NCBI GenBank assembly: GCA_037044905.1 | Contig: JBAOKB010000032.1 | Location: 1 to 62,502 of the forward strand | Origin: Hortaea werneckii | Lineage: Eukaryota; Ascomycota; Dothideomycetes; Mycosphaerellales; Teratosphaeriaceae | Length of the DNA: 62,502 nucleotides | Reading direction: 5' to 3' | Part shown: positions 44,063-55,987 of the stretch, piece by piece | How positions within the stretch are numbered: the first letter of the stretch is position 1 | Layout: every line of letters starts with the position of its first letter | Notes under the pieces: generated by a model | Told to the model about the DNA's origin: nothing | Databases searched by the model: none | Seen by the model: only the letters and a program-made list of their open reading frames with translations | Program-made: the position numbers and the translations under genes

Positions 44063-47000
44063 CTACACGACCTGCCCCAAAGCCCTTCTGTAATTCTCCA
44101 ACATGCCAGCACCCAGGCCAAACCCACTAGCATCCATCATATTAACATCGTCCTTCTCCATCTCGTCACCAATTCCTATTTCCCGCTCAAGGTCCTCCGC
44201 ATACCTCCTTAGTTCAAGGAAAGCCACTCTCTGCTCCAGTGTTATACCCTTTTCGCCTCCTTCGATGCCAGCCAGGCCCTTCTTAAGGGATCGCAGAACC
44301 TGCTCCCCCGCATCGCCGTGCCTTTGCCCGGCCGGCATCATGATCAGACGAAGGAAGTCGGCGTAGATGTGTCCGCCTTGCTCCCATCCGGCGGGCTTGC
44401 GCTTGGGGAACCTCGGGACCAGGTCACCCAAGGCCACGTAATCTTGTCCGATGACCGCCTGAGGTCCGACAAAGTTGCAGAGCACATCGTGGGCTTCCTC
44501 AGCATGACTGGCCTGCAAAAGCCAGTGGGCTTGGCCGAATGGATCGTTCATGGCCTTTGCGTAGAGTGCTTTAGTGGCGAACATCATGGCCTTGGGGATG
44601 CGCAACTCAATGAGACGTTGGAGAGTTTGGTCCCCGACGTCACCTGCAAGCTCCGAGATGCTGCTCGCATTTCTCTCCAGAAGCGTCTTGACAGCTTGTT
44701 GCCGCTCAGAAGCGCTCGGAAGATGCAGCAACACCCAGGCGCTCTCCACCAGGCAGCCTGCCACCTCCAACTGAGTCGCATAATCGTAGGTGAGCTGCGC
44801 CATCTTTTGCTCGGGAAGATGGACAAGCTTCCTCGCACCCAGGATCGACGCCAGTTGCCACGCAAGGCGAGCATTGACATCGCTACCAGACACCAAGCGC
44901 GGATCCAGGAGCTCTTCCGCATTCAGACGAGCCTTGGAGAACATGCGAAGGAGGCCCATCAGGGTGTCTTCGTTCTCGTAGTTGACGTGCTCCATCTCGT
45001 GGACGTAAAAAGGAGTGGGGTGCGACTCCCGTTGATCGGTGTCGAAGTCGGCACAATACGCCTTGACGACGTCAGCGATAGACTCGTAGCCGCCGTAGTA
45101 GACGCGAAGCCCAAAGCTCTGTTGCCACATCAGATCGAACCGCTCGGAGATGTTAAAGTCTTCGGTCCTGTCCTCCAAGCTGCCTGGGTTGCCGGTCTCC
45201 TGACGCATTTCGCCCGCCAGTACGCAGTAAAGTGCGCGTATAGCCTCGCTCATCTCGCTCCAGTCCTTTCGCTTCTTCCAAGCTTCGATCTGGCCTCTCA
45301 TCACGTCCCGGGTAGTTTCTGTGCCGGGGAGCTGCGAGATCAGCGTAGCGAGCCTGAAGTCCTTGACACTAACGAGCAAGTCACAGGCGCCTGCTACATC
45401 GTTCCTCGATAGCAGTAGCAAGGCCTTTTCCTCAATGGTTTGCGCGCGCTTCATTCTGTCTTCGACGTGACCGTGCGCCAGCCTAGCAAGGTAGATTTTG
45501 AAGGCGTCCAGCCGAACCCGCTGCTCGTGACTTTCTTGTATCTCCTTTGGAACATCCATTTGATAGTAATCGCACACCATTCCAATAGGATCGAACAGCA
45601 GGCTGCAAAGCCGCCAGACAGCCAGCTCCTGAAGTTGCATGGTCGACCCATTGTTTAATTCAGGGCCCTCGGCGCCCTCGACAAAGTGTATGAAAAGACC
45701 GTCCTCAGTAGTCGTCGCAGCTGGCATACTACCCTCAGTGCCCTTCGTACGGGTCAAGTCCTTCTGCATTGTCAGAGCCGGGGTGACGAGGTTCTGGGCA
45801 TTGGCGACGAAGCCGGCAAAGCGAATGTCCTTGTGCTCGCCAACTATCGGTTGCATCGAAGGCGCCAAGATGCCATCGGCCTGGGTCGCCGGGCCTGAAG
45901 CGGCGTAGACAAGCGTACCATCCGCGGTGAAAGAGGGCTTCAAGTTGTCGTGGAAAGCAGCGTCTTGCTCGCTAAGGTCCTCGGAAGTTGAGAGGCGAGC
46001 TTTCTTTGGGTAAGGATACTGTTCCTATTCTCAGCTATGTACTTTTGCACTCTTGCGCAACACGGCATGTGGAGGGCAACGCGATGGGAAAATGCAGGAA
46101 AGAATGGGAAAAATACAACGAATATGAATGCGGAACGCCCAAATGTCCGTAAATCTCGTCATCCTCCGCTCCAGCCGTACGCTGATTATTCTAAACAGTA
46201 CTAAATGCGTGCCATGCCAATGTGCGCTTTTCAATCAGTGAGAGTTAAAAACAAGGGTTGTCATACCTCAAAGCCCTTCTTGCCTGCTGGTGCCCTCTTG
46301 CCACTCAGCTCGTCCTCCCACAAAGAATTCATCATCTCCATTCTCGTCATGATGGGCTGGCTTTTGCCCGTGCTCATGCCAAAGGTGCTTTTGCCGCCTT
46401 TAGCCTTGTTCGCGCTCTTGGTGCCAAGGTAACTCTGACCAAGCGCGCTGCGATCCATAGTGCTTTGACCGAAAAGCGATTGCTTGAATGGGCTCTGGAT
46501 GAGATCGTCCTGATCCTTCGTTTTCATCAAAGACTGCTGCATGTCTCTCAAAGCCTGGCGATCGCGCTTCTTAGGACTCATGGTACGCTGCAACTGCTCT
46601 TCCCAGGACTCGGTTGCCAGCTTCTCTGGGGAGGCGAAAGCAGCAAGCCCAGTGCTTGGCTTCAGGATGGAACGCGGCATCTTCGGCTCAGGAACGAACG
46701 AGCCAGGCATCTCGGGTGAAGCCTGGTCGCCCTCGTCCATGTCATCAAGAGCACCGGACATCATGGTGTCATGGCCCATCTCGTCTTCCATGATGCTTGA
46801 GTGGTAGCGCTCAACAGCCCGCTGAGATGGCGCCTGAACGGCGCCGCCGGTAGACGAAACAAAGGGATCATCAACCTCCTCGCGTTGTTCTGACCGTGAC
46901 TCCGCGCTTTCGTCCCCACTCGGATCATCGTAGTCGTAGGTGACACTGGGCTCTTCACCGAAGCCACCGGGAACGCTGTGCTGCGAGCGGCGATTCATCA

Positions 47001-50000
47001 TGAACTGAAAAGTGTCGTCGTCAGGCTCGCCATCGGCAGTCTCAATGCTCTGCATGGTCTCTTCCTGTCCTGGCGTCTCTGGCGGTTCACTCAATCCCGA
47101 GGTCTCTGCATGCTCTGTAGCATCCATGGCTTCGCTCTCATCATCATCCTCGTCTAGACCGTACTTGCTCCAGTGAGGGACTTCGAAGTGCCAGACACCA
47201 GTCTCAGTATCGAAGCTGATGAACTTGCTATCGTTCACTTTCTTGAGGCGGTTAATGTGCTTCGAGAGCGCTGGCTCCTGCTTGGCCTTGACGAGCTTTG
47301 TTGAAGAGGCAGCGCGGGGGTATGAATGGTACAGCCAGACCTTCGCAGGGTGGTTCAAGCCTTGTCCCTGCGGAGGCTTGTCTGCTGCGTACTGGTATAC
47401 GGAGGCCATACGCGGAACGATACGAACAATATCACCACAGATCTCGTCGAGGGGCGTATGGCTCAAGTCGACTGGAGCAAAGCACCATTCAATGTAGCCA
47501 GTGTTGTGACGGCCGACCTTGAAGTTCTTGATGTTCTTCAGCTGCTCGCGACCCATGTTCTTCAGGTCCTTGAGCGCAGGGACAGTGAAGTATTCGCCCG
47601 GCTCATTAGTTGTCGTCGATCGCGATGCCACGTTTCCTTGCGACGAGCGAGTGGCCGAAACGCCATCATCGGGTACAGTGGTGAGGGCACCGTTGCTGCC
47701 ATTGACTTGAGACATCTCTGGCTGCTTAGCGCTTGCATTGGGACGTGGAGCAGACCGGTAGAGCTCTGGAGTGCGCTCCTGCTCCTCCGATTCCTCCTCC
47801 GTTCGAACCAGCGTGTTCTCACGAGTTGGCGTAGCATCGGACCTAGAGTCCTTGGTCTGCTCAGCAGAGCGATCAAAGCTGACACCCTTCTTCGCGCTGT
47901 CTTCTCCTTTAGAAGCAAATAGATCAGTGCGCAGGCTGCGGTCAATCGTCAGCTTACGCGGGTTAGAGCTGAGCCTGGCGCTGCCGGGAGGAGACAAAGC
48001 GCTTTCGCGCAGGAGACTCGGGCGCCCTTCACCAGGAGTTCCTTCGGCTCCGAGATTGCCCATGGATGTACTCTTGCTGAGCTTACTGTTCAAGGTGCTG
48101 CTGAAGCTTCCAGTGGGCTTGAGCATGCTACTCGCTCCTGGGGTCAGCGAACCAGAAAATGAAGATTGAGGAGTGCCATAGGTCGAGTAGGTGAATCCAT
48201 ATCCACCATTCCGGCTCATTGACCCTGATGCACGCGGAGAGTACACTGGGGTATTCAGACGCATCGACTGCATCAGACTCGGAGTCTTCTTTTGTGGTGG
48301 ACGGGCGTTGTTGAGTGGCGTAGCTAGAGGACCGACAGGCGGCGAAGGAGCAGCAAGACTAGCGAAGAGCTGCTCATTGCCATAGGGCGCACCGGTCAAA
48401 GAGGCGGTCAGCTGATTGCTCTGGGGCTGTTGCTGCTGAGTGCTGCCGCCGAAGAGGGAAGAACCTCCGGTATTCTGTTGGTTTTGTTGGCTATTGCCTA
48501 GGCCGCCTCCACCGAACAGGGATCCGCCTGTGTTCTGTGGTTGACTCTGCTGCGTGTTGCCGAACAGAGAGCCGCCTGTGTTGGATGCTCCGGTGTTGCC
48601 GAACAAACTCCCTCCAGCAGGCTTGTTCTGATTCTGGTTGCCAAAAAGCGAAGAGCCACCAGTATTGCTTCCACCGAACAAGCTGCCGCCACCTTGGGTT
48701 TGATTTTGCTGGGTGTTGCCAAACAGAGATCCTCCAGTGCCGGTGTTCGAGGTACTGCCACCGAAAAGCCCACCGCCAGCGGGCTTATTCTGGTTCTGGT
48801 TACCGAAGAGACCACCTCCGCCAGTGTTGCTCTGATTCTGGTTGCCGAAGAGCCCGCCGCCTGTGTTCGTGTTCGATGCTGTAGAGTTTCCAAACAAGCC
48901 GCCGCCTGCAGGCTTGTTCTGGTTTCCAAACAGTCCACCACCCGTGTTCGTGGTTGATGATCCAAAAGGATTGCTCTGCTGCTGAGTCTGGTTGTTCTGG
49001 CTCCCGAAAAGTCCGCCTCCAGTGCCAGAGTTGCTCCCAAAGCCGCCGCCAGTGTTCGTGGTCGAGGAGCCAAAGCCTCCAAATGCGGGCTTGTTCTGCT
49101 GCTGCTGGTTGTTGTTGTTGTTGTTGTTGTTGCCAAACAGACCACCACCGGTTGTGCTCGAGCCGAATGGGTTACTCTGTTGTTGTTGTGTTTGGTTTTG
49201 ATTGCTCCCGAATAGACCCCCACCAGTGTTGGTGGTCGATGAGCCGAAAGGATTGGTCTGCTGCTGCTGGTTCTGCTGGCCGCCGAAAAGACCGCCACCG
49301 CTGCCCGCAGTACTGCCAAAACCTCCCGTGGTTGTGCCAGAGCTGGCAGTATTACCGAATAAACCTCCACCCGCCGGCTTGTTCTGGTTTCCAAACAAGC
49401 CGCCGCCAGTTGCACTGCTGCCAAATGGGTTGCTCTGTTGCTGCTGGGGCTGACTACTACCAAAGCCGCCAAAGCCACTGCCGCCTGCAGGGGTGTTGTT
49501 CTGCTGGCCGCCGCCGAAGAGGCCACCACCACCACCACTAGAGCTGGCATTCGTCGCACCGAATCCACCGAAGCCCGTGCTCTGGCCAAAGCTACCCGCT
49601 TGTCCATTGCTGTTGCCGTATCTTCTGCCCTGTGCATAGTCTTCTGTTCTCAATTCCTCGAAGCTCTTGTTCTTGTAAGGATCCTGGAAGGTGATGGACT
49701 GATAGGCATTGGTTGTGGCTGTGTTCCCCTCCTTCTCGGTGAATGCATTGAATGGAACAGCAGCAGTGCCATTGTTGTTGTTGCCGGCGGTGCTTGCACC
49801 ACCAAACCCACCGAATGTACTGCCCCCCGTGTTCGAACCGAACGCACCACCAGTGCTTGCACCTGAGCCAAAGCCACCGGTGTTGGAGGCAGCACCTCCT
49901 GAGAAAGGGTTACTCTGGGTCGCAGTGCTTCCGAAAGTGTTACCGGTGCCGCTGCCCCCTCCAAAAAGTGAACCACCGGTGTTAGAGGAGCCGAAACCAC

Positions 50001-50406
50001 CGGTAGCTGGTTTGCTGGCACCAAACAGGCCACCTCCACCTGTGTTCCCGCTGCCGAAAGGAGTGGATCCAGTGCTAGCCGTGTTGCTCCCAAATCCACC
50101 GCCCCCAAAGCCCCCACTTGTGCTAGTTCCGCTGCCGAAGAGGCCGCCGCCGCCGCTCGCAGATGTTGCAGGGGCACCGAAAGCAGGCTTACTAGCACCG
50201 AACGGCGAGTTGTTGCCGGTATTGGTGCTGTTGCTTGCGCCGAAGCCTCCAAATCCGCCTGTAGTGGAAGTGTTGCCCCCGAAAAGCGAACCGCCGGATG
50301 AAGCGTTGTTGTTTGCGCCAAAGCCGGTGTTGCTGCTGCCAAACCCACCACCGCCGCCAAAGGCAGAGCCGGAATTGTTGTTGTTACTGCCGAAGCCGAA
50401 CGACAT
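44063..50406 (-). CDS. NUP145: Nucleoporin Nup98-Nup96 precursor
   Basis: Exons 50406-46267 and 46018-44063 (6096 nt, 2031 aa). The start MSFGFGSNNN is at 50406; the frame extends to 50511 without conserved sequence. Residues 1-680 are FG/GLFG repeats in Gly/Asn/Gln/Ser spacers, interrupted at about 232-264 by a GLEBS motif (FQDPYKNKSFEELRTEDYAQ) that binds Gle2/Rae1. The autoproteolytic domain (about 940-1080) ends PHWSKYGLDED, with His1078, Trp1079 and Ser1080 at the place where HFS is usual. The Nup96 part follows; the intron join reads GFEYPYPKKARLS, and exon 2 carries the alpha-solenoid (LQELAVWRLCSLLFD; DFDTDQRE; ARLAWQLASILGA). Nup98 forms the permeability barrier, and Nup96 is a Y-complex scaffold. 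The 248-nt intron is the longest in the window. Confidence 0.96.
49096..49132. repeat. CTG/GTT triplet run inside NUP145
   Basis: Within coding sequence. On the minus strand it encodes an Asn run followed by a Gln run in the FG-repeat region. Confidence 0.85.
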
Positions 50407-51233
50407 TTTCGCGATCGCAGTGGTCAAGGGTGAGGTAGGATAGGTCGCGCCCTCTCGCTCCGGGTCGTAGAAGTGAAAGGGATGCTTTTCAAGCTCGACC
50501 GCACGCGTCAATGGCAGGCACTGATGTCTCGCTGCCTAAGATGTCTTGCTCAGCCTGCAGGAAACGGCACCCTGCTTCTCAGAGACAGCGTGATGCAGTG
50601 ATGCTAGCATGCGCAAACTCCTGTCACGCAACAGGAGACGCGCCTGTTCTCGATCGTCGCGGAACGCTTGATGTCACCGAACTCCGTAAAATATGATGAA
50701 GTGCCGTCAATGGGCGGACGGCTGGAAGGAAGAAGGGAAAGGCGTGAATCGCGGGCTCCGCCAACGCAGGAATGATTTTGGCTGGGAAAGGTCGCGTCGT
50801 CGCGGCAAGTGGAAGAAAGCTGCTGCGGGCCAGCTTGATCCAATGGGCGTTTGGCGGGTCTCCCCGGTGGATCTTCAGGCCACAAGGCAACAGCAGGCAG
50901 CTCCTCCCGAGTTCAGGTAGGTGCATACCTACCTAGGTAGGTACTTAGGTCTTGACCCGAGTTCATACATCGGTTTTACTCCTTTGATGAAGGGTCATCC
51001 AGGGCATGCTGATCTTGAATACTTCCAAAAGGTGTTATGAATGTGCGTCATAGCAAAAATTACTACTGGGCCTATCTGTACTAGCAAAGCCATCGTCATA
51101 AGGGTATATTGTAGCATCGCGACGTGAAACCAAACCAAAATCCACCCCCAATATACCTGTTGCTTGAAGTCTCCAACCCCAATATGCTTTACTTAACAAA
51201 GGAGATTCGTCTCTGTCCGCTTCCAATCATAAA
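50407..51233. other. Intergenic between NUP145 and the Cnn_1N gene
   Basis: It holds the NUP145 promoter and the 3' flank of the coiled-coil gene. It contains the 18-bp palindrome at 50926-50943. No gene seen. Confidence 0.5.
50926..50943. promoter_or_regulatory. 18-bp palindrome TACCTACCTAGGTAGGTA
   Basis: The longest form of the recurring TACCTAGGTA motif in the window. It is followed by CTTAGGT. It lies 520 bp upstream of the NUP145 start. Confidence 0.7.
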
Positions 51234-53885
51234 TCAACGCCAGGGTTTTCTTGTACTGACAGCCTCTCGAAGGCTCCCGCGCCTCTTCGTTGCATTGCTA
51301 ATCCTGCCTCCACTACCACTCTTCTGATCGGGGATATCTGAAGTCGATGACTGGATGCTTTGCGAAACGCTGTTTGCATCCTTCTGCGCACTGCCTTTGC
51401 GCCTGAACAGAGTTCTTCGGTCTAATGATGCTGGAGTATTGGCGGCCGAAGACGACCTACCGGTCGGAGGCTCCGTCGACGTACGCCTAGACAGCGACGG
51501 TCGCAGGACTGCTGCACTGCTATTTGGTCGTTGTGCGGCATTCAATGCACCATGCTTGGGGTCGCCATTGCTCGGCCGTCTGATCTGTTTTGGCCTGCTG
51601 TTGGCGTATGCTGAGCTGGGCGTCGATGTCAAAGTTGGCAATGGCGATTTATCCCGTGGAGAGCGCGGCTCCGAACGCTCGGATTGGCTGTTAGACATCC
51701 GGCGAAAAAGCTGCTGTGTCCTCTGGCTCAGGCTTCGGGGGTTCTGGGCAGGCGAGGCAGATGAGCGGGGCATTCGGGTCTGTGTGTTTGCAGATTCTTC
51801 ATCCGCAGTAGCAATGCCGTAAGATCCAAACGAGCTAGAAAACTGAGATTTTTCGTCAACATTTGGCTTAAAGGCGGTGCGGTTCATGTGGTCCATCTGG
51901 CCGCGAGAGCCAGAAGAGGCCGGACTCGTCTCGGTACGGTCGAGGTTAGGCTTCGTGGGACTGGTAGTCACGTCCGAGTTTGACTTCATCCGTCTCAGCA
52001 TCGGCGTCTGCGCAGCGCTGACATGAGACTTGTCGTTGCCGTCGAAGAAGATGTTGTTCGCAGCTAGTGTTCTATTGCGTTTGAGAAACCGGCTCGGCAT
52101 ACCACGTGTGATCGAATTGCCGTCAGGGAAGGCGTCATCACTTCTGACGAAGTCCCTGAGCGTAACCGATGCAGCGTCATGAGCGTCGTCGCTCCCGCTT
52201 CCGCTTCCATAATCATCATCCATCTTAGCCGAGCTTGCTTGACCTCGTGTTTGGCCGAATATGTCATTGCGAAGCGTTCGATCGTCCGAGCGAGCCTGAT
52301 GTAGCTCAGCTGACGAGCGTATCTGTCGAGCCCCTGAATGTGGTCGAGGCTGAAGTGCGTCGTAGCCCTTCACTGCAGCCGGTGTGATATCCAGCAGGCT
52401 CTTTTCGCCTCCAAAACTGGAGCTAGACGGTCGAAGCATGTTGGTGCTAGCACTGTCCGGGGTAGGCGGCAGGAGTGAATCGCCAAAGACGGGTCCAGTA
52501 ATGCTCTGAGGCTCCGACTGATTCAATTGCGTCTGCATCGCGCGCTTCTTTCCAGCTCTATGTGAAGAAAGCCGTGGGGATGACGAAGACAGCTGATGGT
52601 CCCGAGAGAGATGTGCTGCAGACGTCGAAGCCGTGGAAAGTGCGTCGTCTAATGACTGGAAATTCATCGAGCCAGTCGACCTCGGCAGAGGTTGCACAGT
52701 GCGATCAGTGTGAACAGATAGCGGCGAAGAAATCCTATTCGACTTCGACGGCGTGTCTTGTTCAATCGCATCGCCTTCTGATATCCACTCGTTTACCCGA
52801 TTGATACTCGCCTGTCTGTAATGTGTTTGGCCAGACATCGACACGTCATCAGCATCTTGCGGCGCTTCCCAGTCATACTTTTCGGTGCCAAATTGCTGCT
52901 GTGGACTATAAAATGATGGGAAGCTGCTCTCACTCAACACGCTCAGCTGCGGAGAATTTGGCTCTTCGGCGTGGCCGTCCTCCACTCGGCTGTCGCGCTT
53001 AGAGATTAGCGAGTTGAAGCTTTGCACAGAATATAAGTTCTGCGCATTTTCAAGATATACGCTGCGGAGAGCGTGAGTGCTTGACTTCTTCAGGCTGAAA
53101 ACAGATGGTTCACGTCGGGTGGACGCTGGTGTCTTCCCATTGACCATCCTCTGCAGATTCTGTGAGGCCGCTGACGTCGGTAGTGGACCTTTGCGCCTCT
53201 GAAAGGGGGTCTTTGGGACTGTCCGGGTCTCAGGCGGTGATGATTTAGGTGCTGGCTCCTGAGTTTCCGTTCCAGCATAGCCGGAGTCTGCATGCGCGGT
53301 CGACGGTCGTGTGTGACTCTGGCGCTCATCAAATTCGGCGAGTCTGTCCTCCAAGTCGCATATAATGTCCATGGCCTCCTCTACGGCTCTGTCTCGCCTT
53401 TCCAGCTCTTCCACCAACTGCGTATTGATCTTGAGCAATTCAGCATGCTCTTCCTGCATTTGCTCAGACCGCTCGAATTGCTCCTGCATTGACTCCACTT
53501 GCTCTTGTAGCTTTGACTGCTGCTCCCGTCTGTGATCCAGCTCCAGTTTCAGAGCGAAGTTTTGCTTGTTCAGCCGATCCATCTGCCCGTCCATGTCCTT
53601 GACACCCAACGACCTCCGCATCCCGTATGCGCTCCCTCCCGCATCAGACCCATGCCGTGAACCTGGTGCCACCGGTGAACTGTCGTACCATCGAGTTGCA
53701 GCCTGTCTAGACTCTTGCGCTTCTTCCAGAAAGATATCATCGTCGGGGGCTCTGTTCGGTCCAAAGTCGGTGTGACGAGATCGTTTCGGTCGCGTGTTGC
53801 GCGCTCTGCGGTCCAAAAGTCGTTCTTGCAAATACTGAGATGCTGGCAGCACCTCGTCGCGGTATCTCCCAGGTCCGGTGTTCAT
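51234..53885 (-). CDS. Cnn_1N coiled-coil protein, microtubule-organising type
   Basis: Single exon, 883 aa. A basic N-terminus is followed by a centrosomin motif-1-like segment (MDRLNKQNFALKLELDHRRE, residues 102-121) at the start of a coiled coil that runs to about residue 190. The motif recruits and activates gamma-tubulin complexes in Cnn, Mto1, Pcp1 and ApsB proteins. The other ~690 residues are disordered, Ser-rich and basic towards the C-terminus, with islands such as FSLKKSSTHALRSVY, SVQSFNSLISKRDSR and KDSLAP-like SP sites. The protein is likely at spindle pole bodies or septal microtubule-organising centres. It is shorter than Mto1 or ApsB and has only one coiled coil, so it may be a separate Pezizomycotina paralogue. 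Confidence 0.85.
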   Translation of the reverse strand: MNTGPGRYRDEVLPASQYLQERLLDRRARNTRPKRSRHTDFGPNRAPDDDIFLEEAQESRQAATRWYDSSPVAPGSRHGSDAGGSAYGMRRSLGVKDMDGQMDRLNKQNFALKLELDHRREQQSKLQEQVESMQEQFERSEQMQEEHAELLKINTQLVEELERRDRAVEEAMDIICDLEDRLAEFDERQSHTRPSTAHADSGYAGTETQEPAPKSSPPETRTVPKTPFQRRKGPLPTSAASQNLQRMVNGKTPASTRREPSVFSLKKSSTHALRSVYLENAQNLYSVQSFNSLISKRDSRVEDGHAEEPNSPQLSVLSESSFPSFYSPQQQFGTEKYDWEAPQDADDVSMSGQTHYRQASINRVNEWISEGDAIEQDTPSKSNRISSPLSVHTDRTVQPLPRSTGSMNFQSLDDALSTASTSAAHLSRDHQLSSSSPRLSSHRAGKKRAMQTQLNQSEPQSITGPVFGDSLLPPTPDSASTNMLRPSSSSFGGEKSLLDITPAAVKGYDALQPRPHSGARQIRSSAELHQARSDDRTLRNDIFGQTRGQASSAKMDDDYGSGSGSDDAHDAASVTLRDFVRSDDAFPDGNSITRGMPSRFLKRNRTLAANNIFFDGNDKSHVSAAQTPMLRRMKSNSDVTTSPTKPNLDRTETSPASSGSRGQMDHMNRTAFKPNVDEKSQFSSSFGSYGIATADEESANTQTRMPRSSASPAQNPRSLSQRTQQLFRRMSNSQSERSEPRSPRDKSPLPTLTSTPSSAYANSRPKQIRRPSNGDPKHGALNAAQRPNSSAAVLRPSLSRRTSTEPPTGRSSSAANTPASLDRRTLFRRKGSAQKDANSVSQSIQSSTSDIPDQKSGSGGRISNATKRRGSLREAVSTRKPWR

Positions 53886-55220
53886 TGTGGGATGGTATGA
53901 AGTCCACGATGAGCCGAGTTGCTCGCGCCTACAGCATGGGCGCTAAGTGATGTTATTACGACCAGTTCGTGGCTGGCATGGTGTTGCAAAAATCTCGAAG
54001 TTTGATCCCAAGGCGCGTCTTTCTAGGAAGTGTGATTGGTGTGACGACTGTCGCGTACGGATGTGCTTTGTGCGACTGAACGCTGCAATCTTGTTGGCTG
54101 AGCGGTGAAGCGCTCCCTGCTCAATTCCGCTGCAGGCTCAATCCGGGGGCAGATTCACTGTTGGCGAGCTGAGGAACCCGGCGTGAATACAAGCTACGTG
54201 AGGTAACGAAGGAGCGGCTGCTTCACCAGGAGATTCGTCCGTAGCAAAGGTCCCACCTCCGCGTGTTCCAAGATGAACTTCGCATGTTCTAACGTCCGCA
54301 TCTCCAGAACGACAAAGACCGAGACGCCAAGTGGACAGCGCTTTGTTGCTCAAGCGCCGTTTAGCCCAAAACCCGGGGACGTTTCCCGCCCGCGCGGTAC
54401 TCACCCGTTCCAGCCTGCTGTGCGCTGTCATTGGCCGGGGCACGCGGACCCGACGCGGGTATACTAGATCGCCAGCTACAACTCCGCCGTCACGCCCTGC
54501 ACAAACGCTGTTTCCCACAATGTCGGGCGTCTTCATTTCTGGAGAGTGAGGCTACGTAGGAGGCATGAACACAATCGGAGCCTGGGCTAATTACTCCAGC
54601 CATGCCGTCGCCCTGTTCTCGAGCCATTTACACGAAAAGTGGGTAATTCTCGTCCTTGCGGTTGGCATTGCTGCCCAACATCTGCACTCCGCGACGCCAG
54701 TCCTGCACGAGCTACGTTGTTACCAGCGAGCGACTGCATGCGCTCGACTAGGCAGCCCCACGTCTGATGCACATCCACCATTCTAGCACACGGCTCCCTG
54801 CGTTACGCTGCTTCAGCACCATCCTCTTATGCACGCCATATACTGCGAACGCGCGCCGTTGGGTGATGATGCAGCTTGCGCATGAACACGGCACGGTCTC
54901 TACAGTAGGAGGCATTCAGTTACGTCGTCGGCTGTAGACTTGAAGTGTACGGTAGCAAAAAAAATTGTGCTACCATTGACTTTCACCTAGCTCTAACTTC
55001 GGCCGGCACATGTCAGGTCTTCATCCGTACCAGTCTTGAGCTCGGCCAACTGGGCACGGCCGTAAGCCTCTGACGGCTATTGCTCTCTCGTCCTGTACAT
55101 ACCTGCAGTCTAGGCAATTTTCCCAGTCTAGCTTCATGAAATACCGAAAGATCCGTTGAGCAGTAGAGAGGGCGTGCATAGATGTTTCATAAATTCGACA
55201 AAGGTAGGGTATCCCAATGG

Positions 55221-55230
55221 TACCTAGGTA
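55221..55230. promoter_or_regulatory. TACCTAGGTA palindrome
   Basis: Exact copy of the recurring motif in the region upstream of ERG27 and the Cnn_1N gene. Confidence 0.6.
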
Positions 55231-55600
55231 TCCATGCAATCGCGCGACAGATCACCAGCACTGCGTCATGATGAATACAGACGACTTGTGGGTATTTTCA
55301 AGTATCTTCAAGACCAACGTCAGGAGTCTGACGAGTATCCTGTGAATATTGGTAGGAAAAGCAGTCATCTGTCAACCTGCGATGTGGCTTGCAGGCAAGC
55401 GTCCTGTAGTACTTGGCCCTCAGAGCCAATTGTCATGCTGTCGAAGAGCTTCGAATGACTTCCGGTATTCTTGGGAATGCTAATGTATCGGGTGTTTCAT
55501 ATCTGACCCATTGCCTACATATTAACCTGCCCATCATGCTTAACGGATTGAGGGTCAATTGTGAACATGGCCTGCCCAGGTGGTGTCCACCAGAATTCCC

Positions 55601-55620
55601 ACGCGCTGAGACGCGCTGAG
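55601..55620. repeat. ACGCGCTGAG direct repeat, two copies
   Basis: Perfect tandem pair followed by TCGCGTG. It lies 370 bp upstream of the ERG27 start. Confidence 0.9.
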
Positions 55621-55987
55621 TCGCGTGTCTTAAAAAGCTTAGCTCTGTTCTCATTTGCCGATACCTACCTAGGTCTTTTTTGGACGGTATGGCATTGCTC
55701 TGACTGTGAGGTCTGGAGCAAAGAGAGAAGTATCCCACATGCTCGATTCATTTCGTTGACTAGTGGGATCGGTCGCAGAGTGAGCGACAGTACTTGCGTA
55801 CTATGTAGTTCTGCGGCCGTTAAGCGTGATGATAGAAATCTCGTACGATTCGCAAGTTGGGATCAAACGTCTCAATTGTCACAAACCGTCATACATGGTT
55901 CCGTAGAGTATTCAAAGCTCCACACGACACTTTCTCGCCTCGCCAAGCCAAGCTGTAGATTCGATCTTGTGGTCCCCGCAACGCAGG

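Larger units (their letters stand above)
53886..55987. other. 2.1-kb divergent intergenic region
   Basis: Between the Cnn_1N gene (-) and ERG27 (+). No gene is supported. It has TACCTAGGTA at 55221-55230, a near copy (TACCTAGGTC) at 55666-55675, and a tandem ACGCGCTGAG pair at 55601-55620. The minus frame at 54138-54536 has no recognisable feature. Confidence 0.5.

Noticed and set aside
48498..49637. 379-codon minus-strand frame inside NUP145, Ala/Ser/Arg/Thr-rich
   Set aside because: It is a frame-shifted reading of the FG-repeat DNA. The biased codons of Gly, Phe, Asn and Gln repeats remove stops in other frames.
49709..50443. 244-codon plus-strand Pro/Leu/Val-rich frame
   Set aside because: Antisense reading of Gly/Asn-rich FG repeats; no domain and the NUP145 frame is certain.
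44063..50511. Two separate genes, a Nup98 gene ending at 46261 and a Nup96 gene starting at 45943
   Set aside because: A GT..AG intron joins them in frame, giving GFEYPYPKKARLS as in Nup98-Nup96 precursors.
54138..54536. 132-codon minus frame with an ATG
   Set aside because: GC-rich random-looking composition, no hydrophobic core, domain or splice context.
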